NCBI GenBank assembly: GCA_021464245.1
Contig: JADCRB010000071.1
Location: 4,789,681-4,853,680, forward strand
DNA length: 64,000 bases
Direction of reading: 5' to 3'
Origin: Carallia brachiata
Taxonomy: Eukaryota; Streptophyta; Magnoliopsida; Malpighiales; Rhizophoraceae
Position numbers and translations under genes: made by a program. This document shows, piece by piece, positions 1 to 12,822 of this stretch. The number at the start of each line of letters is the position of its first letter. Positions within the stretch are counted from its first letter, which is position 1. The notes under the pieces were generated by a model. The model made no database searches and was not told where the DNA came from. It saw only the letters and a program-made list of their open reading frames with translations.

Positions 1-1480
1 TGTACAAAGGCGCAATGTCTTAATTTATTGTATACCTAAATAAGGGATATAATTAGTATGCTTTTTAGTTAATTGTATATAACATTTGAGATTAATACAA
101 TGGAGGGTTGCTCCAGTCTAATTCATATAATCAATTAATAGTGGTAAACATTATTTTGATTATCGAAGAACTGACCCAATATGGGATACAGTTTACCAAT
201 TCACCACCTCATCGAGCCAGATCTGGTCGAGTTCAATAACATTGGTTTGCCTTTTATGTTTTTCATTTTTTCTTAAAAATAAAAAGTCAACGCAACAAAA
301 TTGCATCTAACTAAATGAGCCCCCAGAAGAAAAAGAAGGAATTGGACAATCTTCCCTTTTTTTTTTCTAAAAATAAGAAATTAAGAATGATATTTACAGT
401 TTTATCAACGAAAATTATATTACTTTTCTTATATAATAAGTTGAATCACTATACTGAATCAATACAAGATCATACTCTAATACCACTTGTAAAACCCCCA
501 ACTACTTTTAAAATTGTGCAAGACCAAATCTACGTTTTTTTTTTTCCACCAAACATCTTGGTGGAAATTTGAATCCATGATTTCCATGATACAAATGAAT
601 CCTCCAACGGCCACTAGACGGCAACGAGAGGCAGACTAGTGGTTCCATGTATACAGCCATGATAACAATCTTATAGGCAATTTTCCTTCGGAGTAGAATG
701 TCATATTGATAACGTCAACAGGAAGAATTACTGAGCTCATCATCTGATACAATCTGGCACCTTCCAAGACAACGATGTCCGTTATTTTTTTTTTCTTTCC
801 TTGTATACAAGATATCGGAAAATATAGCTAATCAATCGTATTAAAAAAAAAAAAATCCTGAAATGCACATAACTTTGGGCATCCTTCTAAGAACATTGAC
901 CAATTTAGTTTTAATTCGTTCTCCACCAGCATTCAATGCAGCTTAGGCAGGTGATTCCCATTAATTGCATCCAAAAAAAAACATACAATTAAGATCCATA
1001 ACAATTATGAATTCGTGTCAATAAATTACTCAAAACTCAGTAATAGATCATACATTACATTTTATCATCAATAATAATTAGCAGACGGTTGTCTATGCGT
1101 GTATGTCACTGTTATCGCGTAAAGATAAGAAGTCATGTTTTGAGCAATGAGTTGTTAGGCAAAGTAAATACGTGATGAACTCCTAAAACTCTCATTTTTC
1201 AGCCGAAAATGAAGCGAAATAGCTTGAGAAGAAGAAACGGTTGCATAGTTTGTTGCGCGCATGCGGTACACGTTATTTGCAGTACTCTCTAACGAGAAAG
1301 CCGTGTTTGCCATTTTCATCTCAATTCCGGGCTACGAGCCGGTGGACATATATAATTAAGTTGACCAAAACCTTATTTAGTGGTACTTAATTAGCTTTTT
1401 CAATCTTTTGATTTCATAACTTATAACTGTCAGCCAATATAATATTGTGTCATCCCAACGTGCTTTATACAAAAAGAAAA
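1..1480. other. Non-coding AT-rich sequence, no gene seen
   Basis: No open frame here shows codon structure, splice logic or a recognisable protein. The short frames present are rich in Phe, Lys and Asn from homopolymer runs. Several A/T tracts of 8-13 nt occur (around 355, 535, 785 and 845). It may be distal promoter sequence of the DUF599 gene downstream or old degraded transposon; nothing decides between these. Confidence 0.6.
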
Positions 1481-1509
1481 TTAAGGGGAAAGAAAAGTAT
1501 AATTATTAT

Positions 1510-1800
1510 CATTTACTTTTCTTTCTCACTTTTTTTTTTCTTCACTTTCTACACCATTTTAAATAATTTTATTTTTTCTTCACTTTTTCTCTCACAAATT
1601 ACTATTCATTTTTTTTTCATCATACTTTCTCTCACATTTTTCTACCACTTTAAATAACTTTTTTTTCTTTCCACTTTTTTTCTCACAAATTACTATTTAC
1701 TTTTTTTTTTACTTACTTTCTTTCTATTAACTTTCTCCACCACTTCAAATAACTTTATTTTTTCTTCACTTTCTTTTTATTTCGCCTCTTTTTCCTTTCT
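1510..1800. repeat. Pyrimidine-rich tandem repeat, about 91-94 bp period
   Basis: About three imperfect copies of a T/C-rich unit. The marker AAATAA recurs at 1561, 1652 and 1746, and CAAATTACTATT recurs near 1594 and 1685, giving a spacing of 91-94 bp. The strand is almost purely pyrimidine apart from these markers. It does not encode a protein. The composition resembles the purine-rich arms of the MITE at 49583-50337, but I could not show a direct alignment. Confidence 0.6.
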
Positions 1801-3090
1801 TTTCTCTTATTTCTTCGCACTCGGAACACACTATAAATTTGCTTCCCTCTTTTGTTCATTTGTCTAAAGACCTGCGACATGCAATTATGGTCTGCAGGGG
1901 TTGCGCCGTCAACATGGCAGAAATTAGTCACGTTAAATGCATTCTCCTGCTAATTAATTATTGCTGCTCAAAACTCTTATTAATCAACAAACGTGCATGC
2001 ACAAAATGCGTATATTAAAAATATTTTATATTAATAAAATATAATTAAAAATTTAATATAATTTATAATATATTTTTTTAAAATTTTTTTTATTAATTTA
2101 AATTTTTAAGTAAATTTAAAATTTTAAAAAATTTATCTGATATGATATTAGAGTTTATTTTAATTTTTTATTTCTACTTAAATTTAATTTTTTACACAAA
2201 GATTTGGTATCCTTGAATCAATAATAATTTAAGTAGTTAAGAACAGTAATATTTAACTGAAAAAATTGAGATTTGAAACTCGTTTCTTTCCTCATTTCCA
2301 ACCTAAGTCTTTCTTTTTTCCTTTCTAAATACCAATGTTTCCTTAAGCGGAAAAGTTTTGTGCTCAACCCTCCTGCCAAATCTAAGCGTCTAAGTAACTG
2401 ATGTGACAAAAAATAACTGTTTATTTTGAGGAAATTTTTTTTTTAACATATACTTTGTGAAACTTATATTTTAAGTTTTAAGAAAATAACAATATAATTT
2501 TAAATTTAAATTTAAATTTTAAATCTATTATTTTATATTTTATTATTGTAGTTATGTTTTATTAATAAATAATTATATTTTATTATTAGAATTAGATTAT
2601 ACATTCAGATTATAATAATAAAATTTGAAACTGCGCTCTTCCTTAAAACGTCATTTCATTTGTGTACTTTATCTTTTCATCTTCTTCTTTTTGTTTTTTT
2701 CCCTACCCTTGGCCATTTTTCACCATTGAAGATAGGCGACCCAAAATTGGAGTCAAGTCCCGGTAATGATTTTTCATTCGGTCTTAACTCTTTCCTTGTA
2801 CCATTCCTGTAAATATAAGAAAAAATCATGGCACATGTCTTTAGTGGGCGAGCAAAAATGTAAATAACCAAATGACAAAATGCTTCTCATAAAAATTAGA
2901 AAACAAAAAGAAGAGAAATATTCGGTAAAAAAAAAAAAAGAAGAAAAATAAAGTTGCACAATGGACAAAAATTTTCCTAACGCATAATTAGGCCATCAGT
3001 CCAATTACTAAAGCTAGGAGATAACCTTTTTGTTGCGGCTATTGCCATTTGGATATGCGCATTTTAATCAAGTCCATATTCGGTGGAAAC
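1801..3090. other. AT-rich intergenic sequence upstream of the DUF599 gene
   Basis: Very AT-rich, especially 2010-2170 and 2450-2620, which are nearly all A and T with short inverted AT motifs. No coding signal. The last several hundred bases presumably include the promoter of the DUF599 gene, whose TATA-like element is listed separately. Confidence 0.55.
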
Positions 3091-3095
3091 CACCT

Positions 3096-3105
3096 CTATT
3101 TATAC
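3096..3105 (+). promoter_or_regulatory. TATA-like core promoter element of the DUF599 gene
   Basis: CTATTTATAC lies about 120 bp upstream of the start codon at 3224. With normal plant spacing, transcription would begin near 3130, giving a 5' UTR of about 95 nt rich in GA. Only the motif and its position are seen; initiation here is inferred. Confidence 0.5.
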
Positions 3106-3223
3106 AGGAGATTGCCAAGCCTCTAGCACACGGACTACTGCTGGTTGTAAGGACTCGGCAGGTAGAGAAAACAACACAATCTTCCAAGCAAAAGATTAGG
3201 GAGAAATAGAGAAAGACAGAGAG

Positions 3224-5200
3224 ATGGAATGGAGGAGTTACTACTTGGATGTGATATTAGTGCCACTAGGATTCCTCATTACAATGGCTTATCATGCCTG
3301 GTTATGGCACAAGGTTCGAACGCAACCACTCACCACCATCATCGGAATAAATACCGCCGGCCAGCGTTATTGGGTCTATGCCATGATGAAGGTATATATA
3401 TAATCACAGTGTTGTTGTTTTTATTTTATTTTTTTTTTTTCGGAGAGGAATAATCAGAGTGTTGTTATTTGCACTTTCTGCTCCTTCCTGTTAAGGTACT
3501 GGCCCTCCCTAATTTTCATATTTTCCACAATCTGTCAGTTTATTTAAATTTTCTGATATTATAAGAAATTTCATATTTTGAATGATAATTAGTATACTAA
3601 CGTACGAAAAATGGAGGAGCAAACGAATGTTGAATCAGTCATTGAAAACAAAAACCTGCGATCACCACTGATTAAACAGTCAATTATACTATATGGGTGT
3701 CTTAATTTAACTATTTTTCGTAAAGATTCATCGCAGCTATCAGTACCCTTTGCTTAATTTCACACTTCACATGTTAGAAGTGCAACAACTTATTACTCGG
3801 AATCGTTCCTTATATGAATGAATTCGCATCCATATGAATTTTATAATTTTAAGTTGGTAACTGCTTATTCCCCCTTTTTATACACAATGGAATTTTAGGC
3901 AAAGTAGCATATGCTTATTGTCTCTGTTGCGTGTAGGTGAGTGGTTTAGTTGTTCGAATATCCTATTTTGGCATAAAGTTTGTCAATAATGTAAAAAACC
4001 TCTCGGATAGATATTTTTCCCGTGAATGATCATGTTTTGGTGGAGAATATTAGGTGCGTGACAAATTTTGCGTTTGCTTATGGGTGCAAAATTTTTTTTA
4101 AGAATGAATTTGTAATATTTAACGTTATTGGATAATTCTTTATAACAACTTATTTATTAATTGAAACCTTGTTATGACTACGGGAGCAATTTGAGGTCAA
4201 ATTTTGACCGGAAACAGACGTCAAATTTTGCGTTTGCTTATGGGTGCAAAATTTTTTTTTAAGAATGAATTTGTAATATTTAAGGTTATTGGATAATTCT
4301 TTATAAAAACTTATTTATTAATTGAAACCTTGTTATGACAATGGGAGCAATTTGAGGTCTAGACAAAGGATATTGATGCTTAAATTTTAGTGCACTCCTT
4401 GAAGTAAATTATTATTTTATTTTTCTTCAAAATTAAAATAAAAATGTATCATAAATATATCAGTTATTACACCTATGAGTTAAGGTTAAAATCATCCATA
4501 ACTATAGCTAAAATCAGGTGCTAAGCAAACATTGATATGGTTATTTTTTGAGAAATAATTTCACTGGGAGGATGCTTTTTTGCCGGTTGGTCAATGTTGC
4601 CATGGATATCAACTGCTTTGCAACGCTAACGCATGGAAGTCGTAAATTTTGGTGCAGGACAACGACAAGAAGAACATCTTGGCCGTCCAATCGATTCGAA
4701 ACCTGATAATGGGATCGACTCTGATGGCCACTACATCAATCCTTCTCTCCACCGGCCTGGCAGCCATACTAAGCAGCACCTACAGTGTCAAGAAGCCACT
4801 AAACGACGCCGTCTTTGGGGCTCACGGAGAGCTTATGGTGGCATGGAAATACGTGGCACTCTTGACCATGTTCCTTGCCTCGTTCTTTTGCCATTCCCTG
4901 TCAATCAGATTCGTCAATCAGGTCAATCTCCTCATCAACGTCCCGCAAGACCCCATGTCCATGGTGACCCCTGACTACGTTTGCGATCTCTTAGAAAAGG
5001 GCTTAATTTTAAACACAGTGGGCGACCGGTTCTTTTATGCGGCAATGCCTCTTCTGCCTTGGATATTTGGGCCAGTCCTTGTCTTCCTGTGTTCTGCGTC
5101 TGCGGTGACAGTGCTTTACAAAGTGGATTTTATCTTTACCAATGGAATGGCGTCAAAGACGGATGCCATTGCCAGTGGAGATAATAGCCACTGCGCGTAA
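3224..5200 (+). CDS. DUF599 family multi-pass membrane protein (two exons)
   Basis: Exon 1 is 3224-3391 (56 codons) and exon 2 is 4658-5200, joined by a 1.27-kb GT-AG intron in phase 0, giving 236 aa. The start MEWRSYYLD is the first ATG after the TATA-like box and opens the frame that splices correctly; an overlapping frame from 3229 is a shadow. The protein begins with a hydrophobic segment (residues 8-26) followed by YHAWLWHKVR, a pattern I associate with plant DUF599 proteins. Further hydrophobic stretches lie at about 71-94, 115-138 and 180-210, so four membrane spans are likely. Length fits the family (about 230-250 aa). DUF599 has no assigned biochemical role that I know of, so none is proposed. 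No frameshift or missing piece is seen. The intron carries a 138-bp duplication. Confidence 0.9.
4062..4359. repeat. 138-bp direct duplication inside the DUF599 intron
   Basis: Two nearly identical 138-bp copies, 4062-4199 and 4222-4359, are separated by 22 bp. They differ at only a few positions, such as AACGTT versus AAGGTT and small poly-T length differences. Both begin CAAATTTTGCGTTTGC and end GCAATTTGAGGTC. The event is recent compared with the repeats elsewhere in the window and lies wholly in the intron, so it should not change the protein. Confidence 0.85.
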
Positions 5201-5753
5201 ATTGGTCCATTTAATTAATTACTGGTTAATTAAAGACCATTTGTAATACATTTTGGACTACTTTTTTGAAGTGAGAGTCAAGAGTTGGATTTTTTTTTTT
5301 TTAGTTAAAATGGAAAAGTAGATTGTATCTTATAGTCCTACCAAAGATAATTACATCCTCGCGTCACACAATGCACTAATTTATGTTATTGAACTCATCG
5401 AGGAACAAATTCTCTGTTTGTTTGTAATGTAATTCACTCTTCTGACATTTATGCATGTTTAGGCTTTGTTTAATTCCGTCAAAAATATTGGTGAGAATTC
5501 GAATTCATCGGTTACGTGTAAGAACAATCTCTAACCACTGAATATGGACGATTGAAAGTAGAGTTCGAATTTTAATGTGAGAATAATGCTGGGTATGATT
5601 CAACTAAAATTTTTGTCTGCATTAACTTGATGCCTTCTCCGTGTTCCGTTCCAACTTAAAGTGAATTTAGGTTAACACGGGGCAATCACCACAATAAAAA
5701 ATGTTTGTACCGATTCGATGTGGTATTAGTAGATTAAAATCTTTTTTTTATAT
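5201..5753. other. 3' flank of the DUF599 gene, no further gene
   Basis: The 3' UTR must begin at 5201. No clean polyadenylation signal can be fixed. No coding sequence is seen. A TGGTATTAG motif near 5720, similar to the primer-binding-like site at 5866, hints at more retroelement debris, but nothing around it supports a call. Confidence 0.5.
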
Positions 5754-6130
5754 CGTTAAAGAATATAATAATGATGTCCTATATTGATAATAATTAAGTC
5801 TTCAATTATGTACTTTTAACTTGAATTTTTAATAAGATTTGAGATTCCTAAACATTATTTTAACGTGGTATTAGAGTAAGTTTGATTTATTTTTTCTTTC
5901 CTGCACTCGTTAATTTGACCCATATTTATGGATTTGACTCATTTTCTTGTGCCACATACTAATCATTTCTTTGTATCATATGCTAATCCCGATTAACACA
6001 TGTATGTTAAAAAATATAATATCTTATATTGATAAAAAAAAATAAGTCTATAATATTATTTATAATGATTATGATTTTTCTTTATTTTAACATTTAGTGA
6101 TATTTGAGATTGGTAGACATTATTCGATAA
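5754..6130 (+). mobile_element. Miniature LTR retrotransposon (TRIM-like) remnant
   Basis: Two related segments, about 5754-5865 and 6005-6130, share the order GTTAAA-AATATAAT, (T)CTATATTGATAA, AATAAGTC, GATTTGAGATT and ACATTATT. Directly after the first copy comes TGGTATTAGAG (5866-5876), close to the TGGTATCAGAG primer-binding site complementary to initiator Met-tRNA used by plant Copia and TRIM elements. The internal part is only about 130 bp and has no coding capacity. LTR ends are degraded and I could not find a clear target-site duplication, so the borders are approximate. Confidence 0.5.
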
Positions 6131-7800
6131 ATCAGAAAAATTCAATGTTTGTCACAGAGGGGGCTGCAAAGATCCACAAGCCAGGTGGACCAATCAAGTA
6201 GTAGCCTGAAGTTGGGATAAGACAATAATTACACCAACATTGGGCATAATTGTCATTAACGATGAAGGAGGTAAAAAGGTAACTCAGTTGTAAGCAAAGG
6301 TGACGCATGAGCATTATTATGGGAAAAGGAGAAAATAGAAAAAGGCTATTGGTATATACAGAAAAAGAAAAAGGAGAATGTATTGTATTTGGCAACAGCT
6401 GTAAGTACGATTATAAGAAACAAAAAAAAAAAAAAAAGAGAAAAGGAGAAAAAAAAGAAGACGGAAGCAATACTAAACGAAAATTGGGTGTGACCTAGCA
6501 TTGAGGGTGGAGGGAGCAAAGTCAGGAGTGATCGAAGTAGGAAAAGTTGAAGACAATGGAGGTGGTACGAGGCTCGAGTGTGAGAGAGGAGCAAAGACTT
6601 GGGAAAGGTAAAAATATTGTAACCCTAATTAGTGATTAAAATGAAAATGTTGGGCTTGAAAACGAGATAATAAGAAGTGATAAGAGTGAACCTATTTCCA
6701 TATTAACTAATTATGTTTGCAATTCTATTGGGAAGAAACAAAAGGAATGGAATTCTGAACTGTATGATTTCGATGCATGATTGAAAGGATATGAGGAAAA
6801 TTGGAATCAGAATGGGCAGTCGGAGATGTTGCATGTGATAAGCAGGAAGTTGTTTGGGTGAAATTTGAAGCAGAAATTAATGAAAGTAGAGAACAGAGAA
6901 GAGAAGAAGAAGAGAGAAGAGAAAAGACAGTTGGTGAAGAGAGAAAGAAGAGAGAAACATAAGGGAAGGATGGAGAACGCATGACAAATTGTTTTTCATG
7001 ATTAACTGTCGCACAGAAACCAACTTTGTTGGCCAACAAAATACTGAATCAAGTAACGAAACAGCAAAAATAATGGCCAATAAGCTATACTATTATATTG
7101 GGCTTATATTCCTGGATGTTCAGCTTATTGATTATATTCGAATAATGTCAAAAAATAAAAATACTCTTCTCCACAACATTATGCATTATAATCAACTCAT
7201 TAAATTAATTAATTGTAATATCAACTTACAATTGTTTTACATTTTAATTATAGACTTTTAACGATAGTGTCCTTAACCTATTAGGCAAAGGCTCTTCCAT
7301 ATGTTGCTCCCACATAGTCTTCTACTTAGTCCCTCGATCACGTGAGTGTGCCTTCCCACACGAGACCTTGAGATGCTTCAATCAAGTCACATACTCTTTA
7401 TTAACAATACAATATATGAAAAAAAAATATTAAATGAAATAAGGGAACAGGAATTACATTGTTAACTCCAAACTCAGCACACCCTTTCGTGTCCTCCTCC
7501 ATCGCCAATGCAACTGTTGCGCTATCCCAACCTTTTATATGGCTGCTTTTATTCTAAAATATTGAATGCTTGATGTCGATATGATCCAGATAAAAATACT
7601 ACACATCAAATGCCACTACAAATATTAATTGCAATGATACTAAAACTTATTATAATTTAATTACTTATGGTTGAACATGCATAAATATCTTACCATGAGG
7701 ATGAATATGCATTCCCCCACACTAGAAGGCAATCTACCGGTATTCTTCCCTTTATGGTAGCTTTGAGCTGCTTTTCGAAACTATTCAAAAACACAGGAGC
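6131..7800. other. Non-coding region, nothing recognised
   Basis: Contains a purine-rich stretch (about 6880-6970, GAGAAGAGAAG-type) and a poly-A tract near 6423. The frames on both strands are low-complexity products of these tracts. No splice-consistent coding sequence, repeat pair or terminal inverted repeat was found. Confidence 0.5.
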
Positions 7801-7801
7801 C

Positions 7802-8790
7802 CTAATGATAATCTTTAGCTTGGCATGCATTCACAGCTGCAGGAAGGTAGGCCTCAATTATTCCATTTGAAAGAGCCAGACACAGATAAGTACCAAGAGC
7901 GAACAATAGGTATACCCTCTTGAATTCTTCCTCCCCAAAACTATGATTTATTATTTTTATGAGTGTCGCATCATCCACATGATTGTTCACTCGAAACAAA
8001 TCCTCAAGCTTTGGTAACTGTCCCCTAACATACTGCCTAGGAACTATTTTCTGTCTATTTGGAAGCCTAAGTATCCATCCCACAATTTCACCATTTAAGG
8101 CCCTCCTGCCTATGCTTGGAATATTTAATATCTTTGATTGTGGATCGAACTTGTCAACAAGCCATTGAAAAAAATGCACATTACCACTCACAAGCTACAA
8201 GTGCAAAAAGTTTCAAAAACCAAGTTCCATGATCCACTATCGTTGCGATCGTTATGCCGCTCTGAAAGGCTCAATACCCAGCCAATTGAGCACCTTAAAT
8301 TCACTAGTTGCAAGCACAAAATCATGTATAAGGATAATTAGGCTTCTCAATCTAACATTCCAACCAAGTTGTGTAATATTACCCACTATGTATACACTTA
8401 TCAGACGATTCCTCCTCATTGGTCCTACTCTTGGGCTACACACCAAGTGAAGAGATAAACTATAATAGTCTAGTAACTCATAACTGACCTTCCTGCATTA
8501 CTCACCCTGCTTGTATCCTTTTTTGGTTGCTGTAGAGGTTGTGGGAATACCTCACTATCTTTTTCTGTTTGCCTAATGCATTGCTGTAGAGGTTGTTGCA
8601 ACTTCTCGGTAACTTTTTCTGCAGGCCTGATGCATTGCTGCAAAGGTTGTGGGAATTGCTCGCGCCCTTTTTTTGCCCTTTTGATGCATTGTTGTAAAGG
8701 TTGTGGGAAATTCCGATCATCTTCCATACTATAGAGGTTGTTTTTACTTGCTACCACACTTATTATAGAGGTTGTGGGAAAGTTAACCAA
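7802..8790 (-). pseudogene. Degraded gene fragment of a plant transposon-associated (Ulp1/DUF-type) family
   Basis: Two minus-strand segments can be joined: 8790 down to about 8504, and 8194 down to 7802. A donor-like GTGAGT near 8503 and an acceptor TTGTAG ending at 8195 support this. The 3' segment contains FFQWLVDKFDP, then LNGEIVGWILRLPN. This pattern resembles the N-terminal region of large plant proteins often linked to Ulp1-type protease domains and carried by Mutator-like or related elements. The 5' segment is the 18-aa repeat array described separately. No catalytic protease or transposase domain is present and the 3' end runs into a stop, so it is called a fragment. The family assignment is from memory of the motif pattern and is tentative. 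Confidence 0.45.
8527..8727 (-). repeat. 54-bp tandem repeat encoding an 18-residue unit
   Basis: Three full units, 8527-8580, 8581-8634 and 8635-8688, each exactly 54 bp, are followed by a partial unit at 8689-8727 and two short echoes of TATAGAGGTTGT further on. On the minus strand the period is in frame and gives a recurring PQPLQQCI motif followed by a charged spacer. Keeping length divisible by three while the sequence diverges suggests the repeat was once coding. It lies at the 5' side of the relic gene above. Confidence 0.8.
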
Positions 8791-10821
8791 AGCAAGCCAG
8801 GCAAACAGTACATTAAAAACTAAGTTTGCATTCTACTATTCCAAAAAAACAAGACAATAAACAAAAAAAAAAAAAACACCAGAAAACTACAAAAATTTCA
8901 AACTATATAATAACAAATAGCCCTCGGAATTTTACAGACCAAGAAAAGTGCTTCTAATTTAACTATAGACTTCTTTAGTTGTCACAAGATGCAACACGAC
9001 CAAAAATCCTATCAAATTACAAAGAGACATTAAGATGGTGCTGCCAATATAGAACTCAATATTTAAAAGTGAAATAAAATCCAAATTTACAATTTGAAAA
9101 ATTTTCAATTCTTTTTAAACTGTAACTACATTGACCTACAAAAAATCACCTGTTATAGTATTATAAGATTATCTAAAAGTAAAGTATAACATGAATAACT
9201 TGCGTAAGGTGACTCTAACATCAATACAACTCATGTAGTATACTTAAGTACAAACTTCAGATGGAATAAAAAAAAAATGGAAAAATAGAAGTTAAAAGAG
9301 ATATTCAGATAATAAGACACCATTCTCTATCTAGGTACTAACCTTCACTTATTGTGAAAAATAGAAAATAGATGGTTACCAATATTATGATGGCATTAAC
9401 CAAAGTTTAAGGCAAATACGAATTAAAAACCCATAACATTATTGTGACCAAGATCTTCAAGTAAAATATTAAACAAAATGTGTGTACTTGGAAAAATTGA
9501 TTTATGAGTTGGCAGGATTGACACATAGGCCATACCAAATAATTTTGCAAAATAAGATTTCAAATCCTATGCTGGACGAGAATTAATTCAACTACTATTC
9601 TGAGCCTACAAATAGAGGGATTGCTAAACGAGCCAAAACGACACAAGAATTCAAGCACTTTTAATATTTAAATAATCCAACAGAAAACCATAAAAGTAAA
9701 ACCATCACGCTTAGTAACATAATGCTAAGAATTTTAAAGAACAAACAACATTAAATTCTACATTCTAGTTGGCAAGGTCACTGTCATGCACATACATTGG
9801 CAAAACAACTCATACTAATGTCTTGTCCAAACAAACAAGCTCACTCGGATGTCACTTAATTGGCACTTTCTCGATGATAAGACTAGTTAAAAATCCAAAG
9901 AGTTAATGAGGGTCAATTCCTTAATTTGTTGCGCTACTATCCAAAAAATATCCTATTTAGGTCACTGTGTTAATCCTGAAACCAAAACCAATAGCAAAAG
10001 GTTTACCCAAAACTAACATGGTGTACTAGTTTACTAAATGGGAGCTATCTGCACTGCTTCTCTGCAGATAATAATCTTACGAAAATTTCTGGATTTGGAA
10101 TGTAGTTCAAATAATCAAAATTAGTGAAATTGAGATATAGTCTTCATCTTTCTTCGATAGGGTTGCATTTTTACCCCAATATATTTATTCCAAAAAAATA
10201 GCAAACAAAAATTTAAATGGAAAAGTAATGAAGTTGTAGCCTTAAATTTTTTCAAATCTTGAATCTCTTTGTGGCCCATTTTTCTAAACACATTCAAGTC
10301 TTGCAGAATCCAGTATCAAAGTGAGGCAAATCCAAAGGCCTCTGACAAATGTTGGAGCACAAAAGTATCAAAATTTACAGGATTCACATTCTAGTATGCT
10401 ACCACAACATGGCAAAACACTCAACACAAGAAAATAAGAAAACGAAAGCAAATATATTATGTAATCAATCAATACAAACGAAGCCTAAAAACTCAAAAGA
10501 AAAAATCTTGCATGTATATCTGAAAATTAGCCAAGACCACCCACAAACCCATAAAGGAAAACCCAAAATTCAGTAAACCCATGTGGCAAGAACAATCAAG
10601 AAACTGATTTTTGGGCTGAAATCATCAAATTGATGTACAAAGTACTAGCAAATTAAAAAAAAAAAAAAAAAACCTGGATAGACAACGACATAAAAATAAA
10701 TGAAAGGGACTACTTACAAAGTGAATGGGCAACTTAAATATATGAAAGATGGAAGATAATGATGAAAGAAAGCCTGCTCCAACTTTGTTGCTAGTACAAG
10801 ATGGCAATTTTGAAGGAAGTT

Positions 10822-11045
10822 GATGATGAGACGAGGCCCTAAACACCTGAAAGATGGAATCACTAGCCGAATTTTTCAGGCTTTAGAAACATTGAGCTGG
10901 TGAAAGACTGATCGGAGTGGGGAGGGGGGGGAAGTATGATGAAGCGAAGCCCTAAACACCTGAAAGATAGAATCACTGGTAAGATTTTTGGGGTTCCATT
11001 GCCTTCAGAAACATCAAGCAAGTTGAAGACCGATTGGAATGGGGG
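10822..11045. repeat. Diverged tandem duplication, about 105 bp
   Basis: The phrase CCCTAAACACCTGAAAGAT occurs at about 10837 and again at about 10950, each followed by a related stretch ending in GACTGATCGGAGTGG and GACCGATTGGAATGG. The copies sit head to tail and have drifted by indels. No protein is supported on either strand. Confidence 0.65.
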
Positions 11046-12547
11046 AAAATTGTGGCTTCGAGGCCTCCACATGATCTTAATCTTTTTTTTCCTTAGCGGT
11101 GACAACTATTTTATTTTATTTTTCTCCCTTCTTTTAGTTTAAGCTTCATTCTCATTTTATAAATAAATAATATTATTAAATATGGATGTTTGAGAGTCGG
11201 TTGGTTTTGAAGTGTATTTGCTCTAACTCGTCGGTGAATTGGACAATTTTACATACCCGTCCAATCTGTCATTCTGCTCAATCCACATATTCCAATCTGC
11301 CACAATCTAATTAGTAACTAGCGGATTGAATTAAATTAATTTTAATGGATTAGGTGCAATAAAAGGACCAAAAAAAAAGAAAAAAAAGTTTACTGTTGCC
11401 TAAACTTCGTCGACAGATTTATTTTGTGACCTCCTTATGGTCCAAATGGTCAACAAAACCTTGAGTCCTTCTAGTTCATTAGTTTCCCAAAAATCAATAT
11501 TTCAACGCATTGGTTTTCAATCTGTGATGAGAATCTTGCGTGGGATAAGCTAGAAAGCTAGCAATGAAAGACCATACCCATACCTCCTCGGCATATATAC
11601 AGATTGGTCGATTGGGCAAATTTCAGACTCCAATTTATGCCTAATTTGTCCTTAATAGATTGTAAAATTTTAAAATCGTTATCAATTTATTGCGTTGAAA
11701 TAATAAAATTGTTCAAAAATCGACCAATCAGCCAAAAATCGACCAATCCAACCTACATAAATCTGCATCCGCCTAAAGTTCATAATATTGCACATTTTGT
11801 ATTAAACCCAAAATTTCCTTTTCCCACTACAGAGCCAACCTAAGTCACTCCAAAATTGTTGTCTAATTCATATAATATTATCTAATAATTTATCTTTTTT
11901 ATAAATATTTTTAAATATAGTCTTACAACAACTAGTATCACTTCAATCCTACATTATTATAACCTATGAGATATTATCTAGTATTATAAACATTAACTTA
12001 CACATCAATGGAAATTTGGTTTTTAATTTTTGCTTTTTTTACATTATTTATTCTCCTTTATATCCTTTATGTGTCACATTACTTTTCAAAGTACAATATT
12101 AACCTCACGTGCCTGACTTGATCCTATATGTATAACACAATGTGCCTAGATTGGTTCCATAAGGTTAGCCGCGCCCTCTTGTATATATTTCAATTTTACC
12201 TTACTATTCATACTCCCTTCTTCTCCTCTACCAGCATCTTTACCTATCCACCACCATCCTTTTCTCAATCTCTTTCAAATCCAGAGGGAAAGAAAGAAAT
12301 TAGAGAGAAATAATATCAAAAACGAGCGAGTGAAATTAAAATAATTGAATGAAATGGTAGTTTTTAAAGTTCAAATGAAGATTATACTCGTTATTTATTG
12401 TTTTAGAGAGGCCAAAATCAATGGAAAAAGAGATTTGTAATAAGAGTGACCACTAAGTCTAGATATCCATCTGCGCGAAAGAGAATAGAGGCATTTATTT
12501 GTTTTGTTTTGACCTTTTGAATTATATATTGTTAGAAATATCGTTAA

Positions 12548-12822
12548 CATGGCTCAAATGATTAGAGATTTGTCTTCCTAAGTGAGGTGAAAACCACAGA
12601 GGAAAAATAAAACAATAGCTACCCAAATAATCTTAAAAGTTTACTAGTTTAATCTGAATTAATTATAGTCACTTAACCTCAATGGTAGGAAGTTGCATCA
12701 AGGAAAATTAAGAAATATCCTTAAAATGACCCGCATAATTAGATATTTGTCTTCTCAAGTAAGATGATAATTAAAGAGGAAAAATAAAAGAATATCCACC
12801 AAAATACTCTTAAAAGTTTGCA
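12548..12822. repeat. Diverged direct repeat, about 98 bp at about 176-bp spacing
   Basis: Copies at about 12548-12645 and 12724-12822 share ATTTGTCTTC, AGAGGAAAAATAAAA and CTTAAAAGTTT in the same order. Old duplication in non-coding sequence; origin unknown. Confidence 0.6.

Noticed and set aside
6307..7080. Overlapping frames on both strands (for example minus 6725-7039, Ser/Leu-rich) as a possible small secreted protein
   Set aside because: The amino-acid content follows the GAGAAGA/TCTTCTC repeat of the DNA; there is no splice structure or conserved motif.
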